In this document: piece by piece, positions 25,906 through 34,122 of the stretch
Layout of the letters: each line of letters opens with the position of its first letter
How positions within the stretch are numbered: position 1 is the first letter of the stretch
Assembly: GCF_009192995.1 (NCBI RefSeq)
Contig: NZ_SDID01000009.1
Span: 1-64,000 of the forward strand
From: Sulfurimonas indica
GTDB taxonomy: Bacteria > Campylobacterota > Campylobacteria > Campylobacterales > Sulfurimonadaceae
Direction: 5' to 3'
DNA length: 64,000 nucleotides
The notes under the pieces: model-generated
Databases searched by the model: none
The model's input: only the letters and a program-made list of their open reading frames with translations
Told to the model about the DNA's origin: nothing
Made by a program: the position numbers and the translations under genes

Positions 25906-26875
25906 CATACTTTTTTTACTGTTAACATCCACACTCTGGGCAAAATATGGCAACTGTACTTTTAAAAATCCGCACTACACAGATATCTGTAAAAAAGTTG
26001 TCAAACATGGGGTTTCTTATGAGTATGCCAACAGATTTTTACTCTCTTACTTTAAAACACAAAAGTACGATGAGATTACATGGAAGTACATTCAGCCATC
26101 AAAGATAAAGTACCATCGAGAGCGAGAAAAAAAAGCCAACAATGTCCTTGTCAAATATGTTCCAAAGATGGTTACCAACCTCAACGAGTATCAGCATGCT
26201 TATGACTTGGCAGAGATAAAGTATGGTGTCAATCGTGAGATCATTGCAGCAATTCTGCTCAAAGAGACCAAGCTTGGTAAAATAAAACCAAAACATGATG
26301 CTTTCATCGTCTTTAATACAATTCTCACCCGCACAAAACCAAAAACTTCACGCCAAAAATGGCTGCTGAATATGAGTAAAACGAATATGGCATCCATTAT
26401 TGAGCACTGTTACAAAGAGGGGGTTGAGCCTGAGCAGTGTAATCTTCCAAGCTCTTATGCAGGAGCTGTCGGAATACCGCAGTTTATGCCAAACTCCTTT
26501 GTCTATACAGACAGCTACTATGGTAAAGTTGCAGACCTTACAAAGATGGAAGACGCTATTCTTTCCGCTGCAAAATTTCTACATAAAAAAGCAAAATTTA
26601 CAGAACTGATAGCGTGGGATAAGATGCCCGATATAAAAAAGACAGAGAGTGAATGGTATGCATTTGAGTTTAAAAACAAAAACTGCTCTTTTATCTATGA
26701 GAAGAACAAAAAAACAGGTAAAAAATATAAATGTTTCACAAAGAATCGACCTGAACTTGACTATTTAAAAATATATGTTGCGAAGATAATGCGCTACAAC
26801 AACTCTTCTAACTATGCTATTGGAGTTATCCGCTTAGCTTATGATGCACACAAGGCTTTAGAGAAAACTCAATAA
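25892..26875 (+). CDS. MltB-like lytic murein transglycosylase
   Basis: A 327-residue exported enzyme with a signal peptide (about 1-18). The Slt/MltB core has A-A-I-L-L-K-E-T-K-L-G with the catalytic Glu, and the family motif S-Y-A-G-A-V-G-I-P-Q-F-M-P-N-S-F, followed by A-I-L-S-A-A-K-F-L-H. It cleaves glycan strands to 1,6-anhydro-muropeptides, the substrate of the upstream NagZ-amidase, so the operon runs from release to re-use. It overlaps murU by 14 nt. No lipobox is seen, so it is likely soluble in the periplasm. Confidence 0.88.
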   Translation: MKIFSILFLLLTSTLWAKYGNCTFKNPHYTDICKKVVKHGVSYEYANRFLLSYFKTQKYDEITWKYIQPSKIKYHREREKKANNVLVKYVPKMVTNLNEYQHAYDLAEIKYGVNREIIAAILLKETKLGKIKPKHDAFIVFNTILTRTKPKTSRQKWLLNMSKTNMASIIEHCYKEGVEPEQCNLPSSYAGAVGIPQFMPNSFVYTDSYYGKVADLTKMEDAILSAAKFLHKKAKFTELIAWDKMPDIKKTESEWYAFEFKNKNCSFIYEKNKKTGKKYKCFTKNRPELDYLKIYVAKIMRYNNSSNYAIGVIRLAYDAHKALEKTQ

Positions 26876-26876
26876 A

Positions 26877-27368
26877 TTAGCTGTCCTCATTTAAAATGAC
26901 AAGCTCCAGACTTCCGCTTACATAGTTTGCAAAAAATGTCAGCAGTTCCAAATCTGCTCTCTCAAAATCAAAACGCTTTTTGTTCAGAAGCTGCATCACT
27001 CCCATTACATTGCGTTTGGAGTCAAAGATCGGTACCGTAATCATATTTTTAGTCGTATAACCGCTCTTTTTATCAATATTTGGTAAGAATCTCTCATCCT
27101 CGTAAGGATTGTTTACAATTTGCGGTTCTTTTGTTTTGTATGTAACACCAACGATCCCCGAGTCAAGTCCAATTACTATTCTGCCTATCCCATCACTCAG
27201 TTTTGTCCATAAAATCTTATCTTCATTATCTACTATAAATATAGAGCATCGGTCTGCATCTACTAAACTTTTTGCTTCATCAGCTATGAGTTCTAAAACT
27301 TTCTGTATATCATCCATTGCCATCAGTTTTTTTCCAAATTCGGCAATCTGATTAAATTTTTTCATCAA
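26877..27368 (-). CDS. GAF-domain protein (copy B)
   Basis: 163 residues, essentially one GAF domain: L-V-D-A-D-R-C-S-I-F-I-V-D, then G-I-V-G-V-T-Y-K-T-K-E-P-Q-I-V-N-N-P-Y-E-D-E-R-F and V-P-I-F-D-S-K-R-N-V-M-G-V-M-Q-L-L-N-K. No output domain follows, so it probably binds a small ligand and acts through a partner. It is clearly paralogous to the gene just upstream, with a 17-nt overlap, indicating tandem duplication. Confidence 0.85.
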   Translation of the reverse strand: MMKKFNQIAEFGKKLMAMDDIQKVLELIADEAKSLVDADRCSIFIVDNEDKILWTKLSDGIGRIVIGLDSGIVGVTYKTKEPQIVNNPYEDERFLPNIDKKSGYTTKNMITVPIFDSKRNVMGVMQLLNKKRFDFERADLELLTFFANYVSGSLELVILNEDS

Positions 27369-27861
27369 CTTCCTTTCTCATATATATATTTAAAAGTTCT
27401 AAAAAACCACTGATATAGTGTGCAAAGAATATCATAAACTTGACATCTTCCGTATCAAAATCATCTTTTTTATTTAAAAGTTCCAACACACCTATGATCT
27501 TTCGTTCTGAATCAAAAATAGGTGCAGTAACAATATTTTTCGTTTTATATCCTGTACGTTCATCCACCTCGGCTAAGAACTCTTCATGTTCATAAGCATC
27601 ATTAGCGATGACAGGTTTTTTAATTTTTATAGTATAGCCAACCAAGCCCTTATTTACCGGCAATGTTATTCTGTCAACACCGTCTGCGATGGTTGTCCAC
27701 AGCTCATGCTTGATATTGTCATAAATAAAAATGGAACAGCGCTCAGCCTCAATAACATCTTTGACATATTTGGCAATCAAAGGCATTCCCTCTTCTAGGG
27801 AACGTTTTGTCAACAACTCTTTGGCAAATTCACTCAACTTGCTATAACGATTCTCTTTCAT
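27352..27861 (-). CDS. GAF-domain protein (copy A)
   Basis: 169 residues with the same GAF layout as its downstream partner: E-R-C-S-I-F-I-Y-D, G-L-V-G-Y-T-I-K-I-K-K-P-V-I-A-N-D-A-Y-E-H-E-E-F and A-P-I-F-D-S-E-R-K-I-I-G-V-L-E-L-L-N-K. The short stretches F-x-x-H-Y-I-S-G-F-L-E-L at the end also match. It has no DNA-binding or kinase domain. AAGG precedes its start. The ligand is unknown. Confidence 0.85.
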   Translation of the reverse strand: MKENRYSKLSEFAKELLTKRSLEEGMPLIAKYVKDVIEAERCSIFIYDNIKHELWTTIADGVDRITLPVNKGLVGYTIKIKKPVIANDAYEHEEFLAEVDERTGYKTKNIVTAPIFDSERKIIGVLELLNKKDDFDTEDVKFMIFFAHYISGFLELLNIYMRKEVDEKI

Positions 27862-27927
27862 AGGGTAGCCTTATTAATCAATTATGATTATTATAGTGTA
27901 AAATTACAACAAAAAAAAGGAAAACTA

Positions 27928-28284
27928 ATGTCACAAATACAAATCTGGCATAATCCACGCTGCTCAAAATCACGTCAAGCACTTGCACTCTTAGATGAAA
28001 CAGGTGTTGAAAAAGATGTTGTTAAGTACCTTGAGGAAACACCAACAAAAGAGCAGTTAAAAGAACTTTTAAAGATGTTGGGGTTTAGCTCTGCAAGAGA
28101 GTTGATGCGTACAAAAGAGGCTGTTTATAAAGAGCTAGGTCTCAAAGATGAAGTAGATGAAGAGAAGCTCATAGAAGCGATGGTAGAAAATCCAAAACTC
28201 ATTGAGCGTCCTGTTATCATAAAAGGCGACAAAGCAATCATTGCTCGTCCACCGGAGAAAGCAAAAGAGTTTTTAGAAGCTTAA
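27928..28284 (+). CDS. ArsC-family (arsenate reductase-like) protein
   Basis: A 118-residue thioredoxin-fold protein of the glutaredoxin-type ArsC family: I-W-H-N-P-R-C-S-K-S-R with the active Cys12, Y-L-E-E-T-P-T, and R-P-V-I-I-K-G-D-K-A-I-I-A-R-P-P near the end. It has the Arg and Pro expected for the family. No arsenic genes are nearby, so arsenate reduction is possible but unproven; many relatives act in other thiol chemistry. GGAAAAC precedes the ATG. It overlaps the convergent gene by 4 nt. Confidence 0.85.
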   Translation: MSQIQIWHNPRCSKSRQALALLDETGVEKDVVKYLEETPTKEQLKELLKMLGFSSARELMRTKEAVYKELGLKDEVDEEKLIEAMVENPKLIERPVIIKGDKAIIARPPEKAKEFLEA

Positions 28285-28718
28285 ACTTCTAACTTCTCAA
28301 TACTCACGCCATTGTCTTTTAAAAACGTAGAGACAACCTCAGAGTGGGTATGTTCGTACTCTTTTAAAAATACTATGCGCTTGATACCCGAAGCAATAAG
28401 ATTCTTACTACACTCACTGCAAGGCTCAAGCGTTACATAGATTGTCGCACCTTCAATACTGATTCCCTTACGTGCCGCCCAGATGATGGCATTCATCTCT
28501 GCATGAATCTCATAGGTCTTACTCCAGTCATGATGCTCATGAGTGTACTCATCATTCCAGTGCTCACAGCAGTTCGTATATCCTGCCGGAGTACCATTGT
28601 AACCAGTGGAGAGGATGCGTCCGTCTTTTACAATGACGGCACCGACCTGTTTGGAGACACACTTCGAAGCTGAGGCAATCTCTGCGGCAATGTTAATGAA
28701 GTTTGTATCACTTAACAT
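28281..28718 (-). CDS. dCMP deaminase family protein
   Basis: 145 residues with the zinc deaminase signature: I-H-A-E-M-N-A-I-I-W-A-A (zinc His and catalytic Glu) and T-L-E-P-C-S-E-C (two zinc Cys). The N-terminus V-G-A-V-I-V-K-D-G-R-I-L-S-T-G-Y-N-G-T-P and the inserted Cys/His-rich segment (C-C-E-H-W) are typical of dCMP deaminases, ComEB-like. It supplies dUMP for dTMP synthesis. It starts at the stop of the chaperone gene upstream. Confidence 0.9.
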   Translation of the reverse strand: MLSDTNFINIAAEIASASKCVSKQVGAVIVKDGRILSTGYNGTPAGYTNCCEHWNDEYTHEHHDWSKTYEIHAEMNAIIWAARKGISIEGATIYVTLEPCSECSKNLIASGIKRIVFLKEYEHTHSEVVSTFLKDNGVSIEKLEV

Positions 28719-29557
28719 TATGCTTCCGGCATTCTTATGATGTTGATATCTGCATTGTCACGCAGTCTTGCAAAGTAGTCACTTAAAATCGCTTCACGTT
28801 TTTCTGCCATAATGGCATTGATAACCTGTGACTTCATGCTCTCTAGTGTGATATCTTTTGCTGACTCGACAGATTTTATATAAAAGCTCATAAATCCGCC
28901 CTTTCCGTTTGGAATAACTGGCGTGAAATGTCCAACTGCTGTTTTTGAAAGCAGAGATGCAAGCTCAGGAGAGATTCTGTTGTATGGCAGTACCTGCTCG
29001 TTACTTGCAATTTGCGGTGAGTAAAACATCGGATTGTCTACTTTTTCCTGAAGAAGATCTTTTTGTTTTGCATCATAGATAACAACTGCAAAAGAGGCAG
29101 GATGCTTAAAGTCATTCTTATGCAGTTCAAAATAATCTTTTATCTCCTCTTCACTTGGCTCACTCATAGAAGACATTGCAATAGCACTATAGAGTTTTTG
29201 TGAAAGCAGTTTCTGTTTTATCTTGACTTTGAGTTGCTCTGATGTCAGCCCGTTAGCCTCACGCACAGCATCATAAAAATCACTCACACTCATATTGTTT
29301 CTTTGTGCCATTTTTTTGATGTCATCATACACTTCTGAAGAGCTTACAGAGATATTTCTCTTTTTTATCTCAATACTCTCAAGCTTTTTACGAATCAAAA
29401 TATCTGTTGCTTTTTTTACATCGATATGCTCTGTTTGCATCTCTTTTTTAATATCTAAGAGTGTTATTGCTTTATCTTCTACAACTACAGCCACGCCATC
29501 ATATACTTTTGCCTGCAGTGAGGCTACTACAAAAAGTGCCAATATTAGTTTTATCAT
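28718..29557 (-). CDS. SurA/PEB4-like periplasmic chaperone
   Basis: 279 residues with a signal peptide (about 1-16), a SurA N-terminal domain (V-E-D-K-A-I-T-L-L-D-I-K-K, followed by helices), and a rotamase-like region with F-K-H-P-A-S-F and F-T-P-V-I-P-N-G-K-G-G-F. The parvulin part is short, as in Campylobacter PEB4-type proteins. It probably escorts outer-membrane proteins through the periplasm, with weak or no isomerase activity. Confidence 0.8.
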   Translation of the reverse strand: MIKLILALFVVASLQAKVYDGVAVVVEDKAITLLDIKKEMQTEHIDVKKATDILIRKKLESIEIKKRNISVSSSEVYDDIKKMAQRNNMSVSDFYDAVREANGLTSEQLKVKIKQKLLSQKLYSAIAMSSMSEPSEEEIKDYFELHKNDFKHPASFAVVIYDAKQKDLLQEKVDNPMFYSPQIASNEQVLPYNRISPELASLLSKTAVGHFTPVIPNGKGGFMSFYIKSVESAKDITLESMKSQVINAIMAEKREAILSDYFARLRDNADINIIRMPEA

Positions 29558-29646
29558 CTTAATCCACTTAGTTTATTTTTTGTATTTTACCAACCTTTAA
29601 CCAACAATAGCCTAAAATTCCACTAATTATATTATAAAGGCGTATC

Positions 29647-31044
29647 ATGGTTGTTACTCGTTTTGCTCCATCTCCTACAGGATATCTTCATATCGGAGGA
29701 CTTCGTACAGCACTTTTTTCTTACCTTTGGGCTAGAAAAAACAATGGGAAATTTGTTCTGCGTATCGAAGATACAGATAAAAAAAGAAACTCCGAAGAGG
29801 CTACAGAGGCTATTTTAAAAGCATTTGAGTGGCTTGGTCTTGAAGCTGACGGTGAGATAACATACCAAAGCAAACGCGATGCTATCTATGCAAAATACAT
29901 ACAACAACTTCTTGATGAAGGCAAAGCCTATAAGTGCTATATGTCAAAAGAAGAGCTTGACGCCCTGCGTGAGGAGCAGATGGCAAACAAAGAGCGTGCA
30001 AAGTATGACGGAAGATACCGTGACTTTGACGGTACGCCTCCAGAAGGAATTGAGCCCGTTATCCGCATCAAAGCACCGCTTAGCGGAGAGATAGTGGTAC
30101 ATGATGGTGTAAAAGGAGATATAGTCTTTCAAGCGGAAGATATCTTAGATGATTTTGTCATTGCCCGTGCTGATGGAAGCCCAACTTACAACTTTGTTGT
30201 TGCTGTTGATGATGCTCTGATGGGTATCAATGAGGTTATCCGTGGAGATGACCACCTCTCAAACACTCCAAAACAGATAGTCGTTTATGAGGCACTGGGC
30301 TTTGATATTCCAAAGTTTTACCATGTACCGATGATTCACAACCAACAGGGTAAAAAACTCTCAAAACGTGACGGTGCAACAGATGTTATGGCGTACAAAG
30401 AGATGGGCTATCTCCCAGAAGCACTTCTGAACTTTTTAGTGCGTCTTGGTTGGAGCCATGGCGATCAGGAGATCTTCTCTATGGAAGAGATGAAAGAGCT
30501 TTTTGATCCAAAAGATATCAACAAATCAGCTTCCATCTACAACACAGAAAAACTGGACTGGCTCAATGCTCACTATATCAAAAACACTTCAAATGAAAAG
30601 CTTACAGAACTTCTTACAGAATTTGGAGTAGTCCTCAGTTCACATGATAAAAAAGAGATACTTCTTGATGCTCTTAAAGAGCGTGCAAAAACGCTTAAAG
30701 AGTTGGCACTCATGGTTGAAGAGATTATCCAGACACCGACAAGCTATGATGAAAAAGCAGTAAAAAAAGCCTTTAAAGGGAATGCTATTGAAATTCTAGA
30801 GGTTTTTGCAAATCGCCTTGAAGAGGCAGATGAGCTACACCTTCCAAGTGATTATCACCATGTAATGGAGAAGGTAATCGAAGAGATGGAGATAGGTTTT
30901 GGAAAAATCGGTCAACCACTTCGTGTCGCACTGCTTGGTAAAATGGGTGGACCGGGGCTTGATGTCGTTATGGCAGTTCTAGGCCGTGATGAGACACTCT
31001 CACGCATTGCAAAAGCAGTTCTTACACATACAGTGGATGACTAG
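29647..31044 (+). CDS. gltX: Glutamyl-tRNA synthetase
   Basis: A 465-residue class I synthetase with the HIGH-type motif G-Y-L-H-I-G-G-L-R-T, the R-I-E-D-T-D glutamate site, G-D-D-H-L-S-N-T-P and the KMSKS-type motif K-K-L-S-K-R-D-G. Campylobacterota commonly carry two GltX paralogues, one of which charges tRNA-Gln with Glu; which one this is cannot be judged here. AAAGG upstream supports the ATG. Its stop overlaps a convergent gene. Confidence 0.95.
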   Translation: MVVTRFAPSPTGYLHIGGLRTALFSYLWARKNNGKFVLRIEDTDKKRNSEEATEAILKAFEWLGLEADGEITYQSKRDAIYAKYIQQLLDEGKAYKCYMSKEELDALREEQMANKERAKYDGRYRDFDGTPPEGIEPVIRIKAPLSGEIVVHDGVKGDIVFQAEDILDDFVIARADGSPTYNFVVAVDDALMGINEVIRGDDHLSNTPKQIVVYEALGFDIPKFYHVPMIHNQQGKKLSKRDGATDVMAYKEMGYLPEALLNFLVRLGWSHGDQEIFSMEEMKELFDPKDINKSASIYNTEKLDWLNAHYIKNTSNEKLTELLTEFGVVLSSHDKKEILLDALKERAKTLKELALMVEEIIQTPTSYDEKAVKKAFKGNAIEILEVFANRLEEADELHLPSDYHHVMEKVIEEMEIGFGKIGQPLRVALLGKMGGPGLDVVMAVLGRDETLSRIAKAVLTHTVDD

Positions 31045-31319
31045 ATATCATCCCTGTAAACATCTGTAATATCAAAATCATTCTCAGGTTCAATAACTTC
31101 AATCGTCTCTAAGTCCTTAGGGTCTACCTCTTGTTCTGAAAAATCATACTCATCAGCCTGATAGAACTTTTGTTCCTCAGCAAACTTTTTTTCTCTCTCC
31201 ATCTGCTCTTTAACATGTTTTTCTTTTAAAGCTTCCTCTTTTTTAGGATCAACATTTTTTGCTTCCAATGAAAGTGTTGTTACTACAAGAATTGTCATAA
31301 GTAAAAATATTTTATTCAT
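31041..31319 (-). CDS. Small exported acidic protein
   Basis: 92 residues, unknown function. It has an N-terminal signal peptide (about 1-20, ending L-E-A-K), then a charged helix rich in Lys/Glu (E-E-A-L-K-E-K-H-V-K-E-Q-M-E-R) and an acidic disordered end with E-V-I-E-P and D-F-D-I-T-D-V-Y. It is probably periplasmic. AGGA precedes the ATG. I know of no family. Confidence 0.65.
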   Translation of the reverse strand: MNKIFLLMTILVVTTLSLEAKNVDPKKEEALKEKHVKEQMEREKKFAEEQKFYQADEYDFSEQEVDPKDLETIEVIEPENDFDITDVYRDDI

Positions 31320-31402
31320 AATCTGTCCTTATTATTTTTCTAATTTTAAATTATATCTAAAAATTTCTTCTTTTACAAAATAGTCTCATTATTTAAATGA
31401 GA

Positions 31403-31408
31403 TATAAT
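31403..31408 (+). promoter_or_regulatory. -10 box 6 nt before the 31415 ATG (leaderless)
   Basis: TATAAT ends 6 nt before the ATG at 31415. A longer frame from 31397 would put its start inside this box, which argues for the later start and for a leaderless mRNA. Confidence 0.5.
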
Positions 31409-31414
31409 TCTCTT

Positions 31415-33187
31415 ATGAAAAAGAGAACTATCGATATAAAGTCCCTTTTTAAACTCGCTCTACATAAAAAAAGAGCCTTTGTTTATGGACAGGTTATAAC
31501 ACTTATTGCTATTGTTATCAGCATCCCTGTTCCTTTGATGCTACCAATAATGGTCGATGAAGTACTCCTACACAAACCTGAGTATATCATCCCTGCAATC
31601 GATAAACTCTTTGGCAGTGGCAGTGCATTTTACTACATTGCCCTTGTTACCTTTGTGGTTGTTTTTTTACGCTTTATGTACTATCTTTTAGGAGTAGTGA
31701 CAACAAAAATCTTTACCAGTATTTCCAAATATGTAACTTTTATGATTCGTAAACGTCTTCTTACTCATCTGCAATATACTGCGATGAATGAGTATGAAAC
31801 ACTGGGAAGCGGAGCAATTACTGCCAATCTCATCACCGATGTCGATACCCTTGATACTTTCATCATGAACTCTGCAAGCAAATTTGTCGCTTCTGTTTTA
31901 ACACTTGTGGTAGTTGGCATCGTGATGATAGCCATTGATCCGATTTTAGGCATACTCATCCTTGTTGTACAACCCCTGATAATGTTTATGAGTAAAAAGA
32001 TGTCTGCACGTGTCGGGGAGTTAAAATCCCAAGAAAACAGTGCTATCTCAGCATTTCAAGAGAATGTCGGCGAAACTCTGGAGCTTTTTGGACAGATAAA
32101 AGCCAGTAACAAAGAGGAGTACTTCTTCTCAAAAGCCTTGCAGCAGGCAAAAAAGATCCAAATAGCTGCCAATGCCTTTAGCTTTAAAAGCGTTGCCTAT
32201 GAGAGGCTCTCTTACACTCTCTTTCTCTCTCTTTTTGAACTGATTCGCGCAACCGGTTTGCTTCTTGTTGCCTACAGCGATTTAAGTATCGGTATGATGT
32301 TTGCGATGTTTGGCTATATCTGGTTTATCATGACACCGGTTCAAGATATTCTCTCTATGCAGTACAGTTATGCTTCAGCAAAAGCGGCACTTGGACGCAT
32401 CAACAAACTCTTAGAACTAAGTACTGAGAGACGCGGAGAGAAAAAACTGCAGAGACAAGAGCTTGATATCAGACTCGAAGCGGTATCGTTTGCTTATGAA
32501 AGCAGTGATAAAGAGATACTCAAAAATATTACATTTTCCATTCCCTACCGTGCGAAGATCGCACTTATCGGGGCAAGTGGGAGTGGAAAAACAACACTTG
32601 CACAACTGATATCTGGGTTTTATGAAAAAAAATCAGGCTCACTTTTGTATAACAATATAGCCGTAGAAGAGTTGGATCGTCACTCTGTGCGTGAGAAGAT
32701 ATTTCTTGTCCTGCAGATGCCCATACTTTTTAATGCAACGCTGCGTTTTAACATTACTATGGGAGATGAAAGCATTGATGATGCTGCGCTTCGCAAGGCT
32801 CTTGAGATTGCCCAGCTCTCAGAGATGCTTGAGAATATACCCGATGGTCTAGATACTGTTGTCGGGCATCACGGAATCCGCCTCTCAGGAGGACAGCGTC
32901 AAAGGCTTAGCATCGCCCGCATGATCATAGCCAACCCAAGTGTTGTTATCTTTGATGAGTCCACCTCAGCACTTGATGTCCATACCGAAGCCAAGCTCTT
33001 CACTTCTCTAGAACCGATTTTAAAAGACAAAACTGTTATTACCATCGCACATCGTCTCAGTACTGTCAAAAATGCAGATATGATTTATGTTTTACATGAA
33101 GGTAGTATTGTTCAGCGTGGCAGACATGAAGAGCTTGAGAACCAAGAGGGGCACTACCAGGAGTTTATCAAGGAGCAGTTACTCTGA
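31415..33187 (+). CDS. ABC exporter, fused membrane and ATPase domains
   Basis: About 590 residues. Six membrane helices form the N-terminal half (about 20-320) and an ATPase domain the C-terminal half: Walker A G-A-S-G-S-G-K-T-T, signature L-S-G-G-Q-R-Q-R, Walker B V-V-I-F-D-E-S-T-S-A-L-D and the switch His in I-A-H-R-L-S. It is a homodimeric MsbA/lipid- or multidrug-type exporter; the substrate is unknown. It is the first gene of a pair with mutY, which starts at its stop. I chose the second ATG because the first overlaps the -10 box. Confidence 0.9.
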   Translation: MKKRTIDIKSLFKLALHKKRAFVYGQVITLIAIVISIPVPLMLPIMVDEVLLHKPEYIIPAIDKLFGSGSAFYYIALVTFVVVFLRFMYYLLGVVTTKIFTSISKYVTFMIRKRLLTHLQYTAMNEYETLGSGAITANLITDVDTLDTFIMNSASKFVASVLTLVVVGIVMIAIDPILGILILVVQPLIMFMSKKMSARVGELKSQENSAISAFQENVGETLELFGQIKASNKEEYFFSKALQQAKKIQIAANAFSFKSVAYERLSYTLFLSLFELIRATGLLLVAYSDLSIGMMFAMFGYIWFIMTPVQDILSMQYSYASAKAALGRINKLLELSTERRGEKKLQRQELDIRLEAVSFAYESSDKEILKNITFSIPYRAKIALIGASGSGKTTLAQLISGFYEKKSGSLLYNNIAVEELDRHSVREKIFLVLQMPILFNATLRFNITMGDESIDDAALRKALEIAQLSEMLENIPDGLDTVVGHHGIRLSGGQRQRLSIARMIIANPSVVIFDESTSALDVHTEAKLFTSLEPILKDKTVITIAHRLSTVKNADMIYVLHEGSIVQRGRHEELENQEGHYQEFIKEQLL

Positions 33188-34122
33188 TGCAAAAAAGACT
33201 TCTACAGTGGTATGAAAAAAATGGTCGTCACGAACTTCCTTGGAGAAACACGACAAATATCTACCATATCTATCTCAGTGAGATAATGCTGCAACAAACG
33301 CAGGTCAATCGTGTAAGAGATGAGTACTATCCACAATTTCTGGCAAAATTTCCGACACTCAAGACACTTGCTGATGCACAAGAGAGTGAAGTGCTTGCTG
33401 CTTGGAGCGGTCTTGGCTACTACTCACGTGCACGCAATCTTCACAAAACAGCCAAACTCTGCGAAAATGAACTGCCTAAGAGCTATGAAGAGCTTCTGAA
33501 ACTTCCGGGAATCGGAAGCTATACGGCCAGTGCCATCTGTGCTTTTGGATACCATCAAAATCTTCCGGTCCTTGATACAAACATCAAAAGGGTCATTAAA
33601 CGCCTCTTCGCACTGATAAATCCAAGTGAAAAAGAGCTTACACGTCAAGCTGTAAAAGTGCTTAACGACAAAGAGCCACGTGCACACAACTTAGCACTAA
33701 TGGATTTAGGCTCCCTGGTTTGCCTGCCAAAAAATCCAAAATGCCAAGAGTGTCCGCTTACATCAGAGTGCCAGGGAAAAGAAGAACCAGAACTCTATAC
33801 ACAGACAAAAAAGACAAAATATGAGACGATGGAGCTCTTTTATGGTGTCTGCGTAAAGGATGATAAAATCACATTGGTAAAAACAGAGGGAAGTATGTAT
33901 AAAGGAATGCTTTCACTCCCCTGTGTTGACCCACTTGAAGATGATTTTCTTGTCAGTTTTAAACATGCCTATACAAAGTATCGTCTGAGTGTACACCTCT
34001 ACAGACTTGACGAAGCACCAAAAGATGCTATTTGGCTATCTTTAGAAGAGCTAGAGAGTGCACCTATCTCTTCTCTTGTTACAAAAGCACTTACTGCTTT
34101 AAATCTTAAAAAACTACCTTAA
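33187..34122 (+). CDS. mutY: A/G-specific adenine glycosylase
   Basis: A 311-residue MutY that removes adenine mispaired with 8-oxoguanine. It has the catalytic Glu in L-S-E-I-M-L-Q-Q-T-Q-V, the helix-hairpin-helix L-P-G-I-G-S-Y-T-A-S-A-I, the catalytic Asp in V-L-D-T-N-I-K-R-V, and the 4Fe-4S Cys pattern C-x6-C-x2-C-x5-C (C-L-P-K...C-Q-E-C...S-E-C). A short C-terminal NUDIX-like domain follows. It starts at the ABC stop and overlaps the convergent kinase gene by 17 nt. Confidence 0.95.
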   Translation: MQKRLLQWYEKNGRHELPWRNTTNIYHIYLSEIMLQQTQVNRVRDEYYPQFLAKFPTLKTLADAQESEVLAAWSGLGYYSRARNLHKTAKLCENELPKSYEELLKLPGIGSYTASAICAFGYHQNLPVLDTNIKRVIKRLFALINPSEKELTRQAVKVLNDKEPRAHNLALMDLGSLVCLPKNPKCQECPLTSECQGKEEPELYTQTKKTKYETMELFYGVCVKDDKITLVKTEGSMYKGMLSLPCVDPLEDDFLVSFKHAYTKYRLSVHLYRLDEAPKDAIWLSLEELESAPISSLVTKALTALNLKKLP

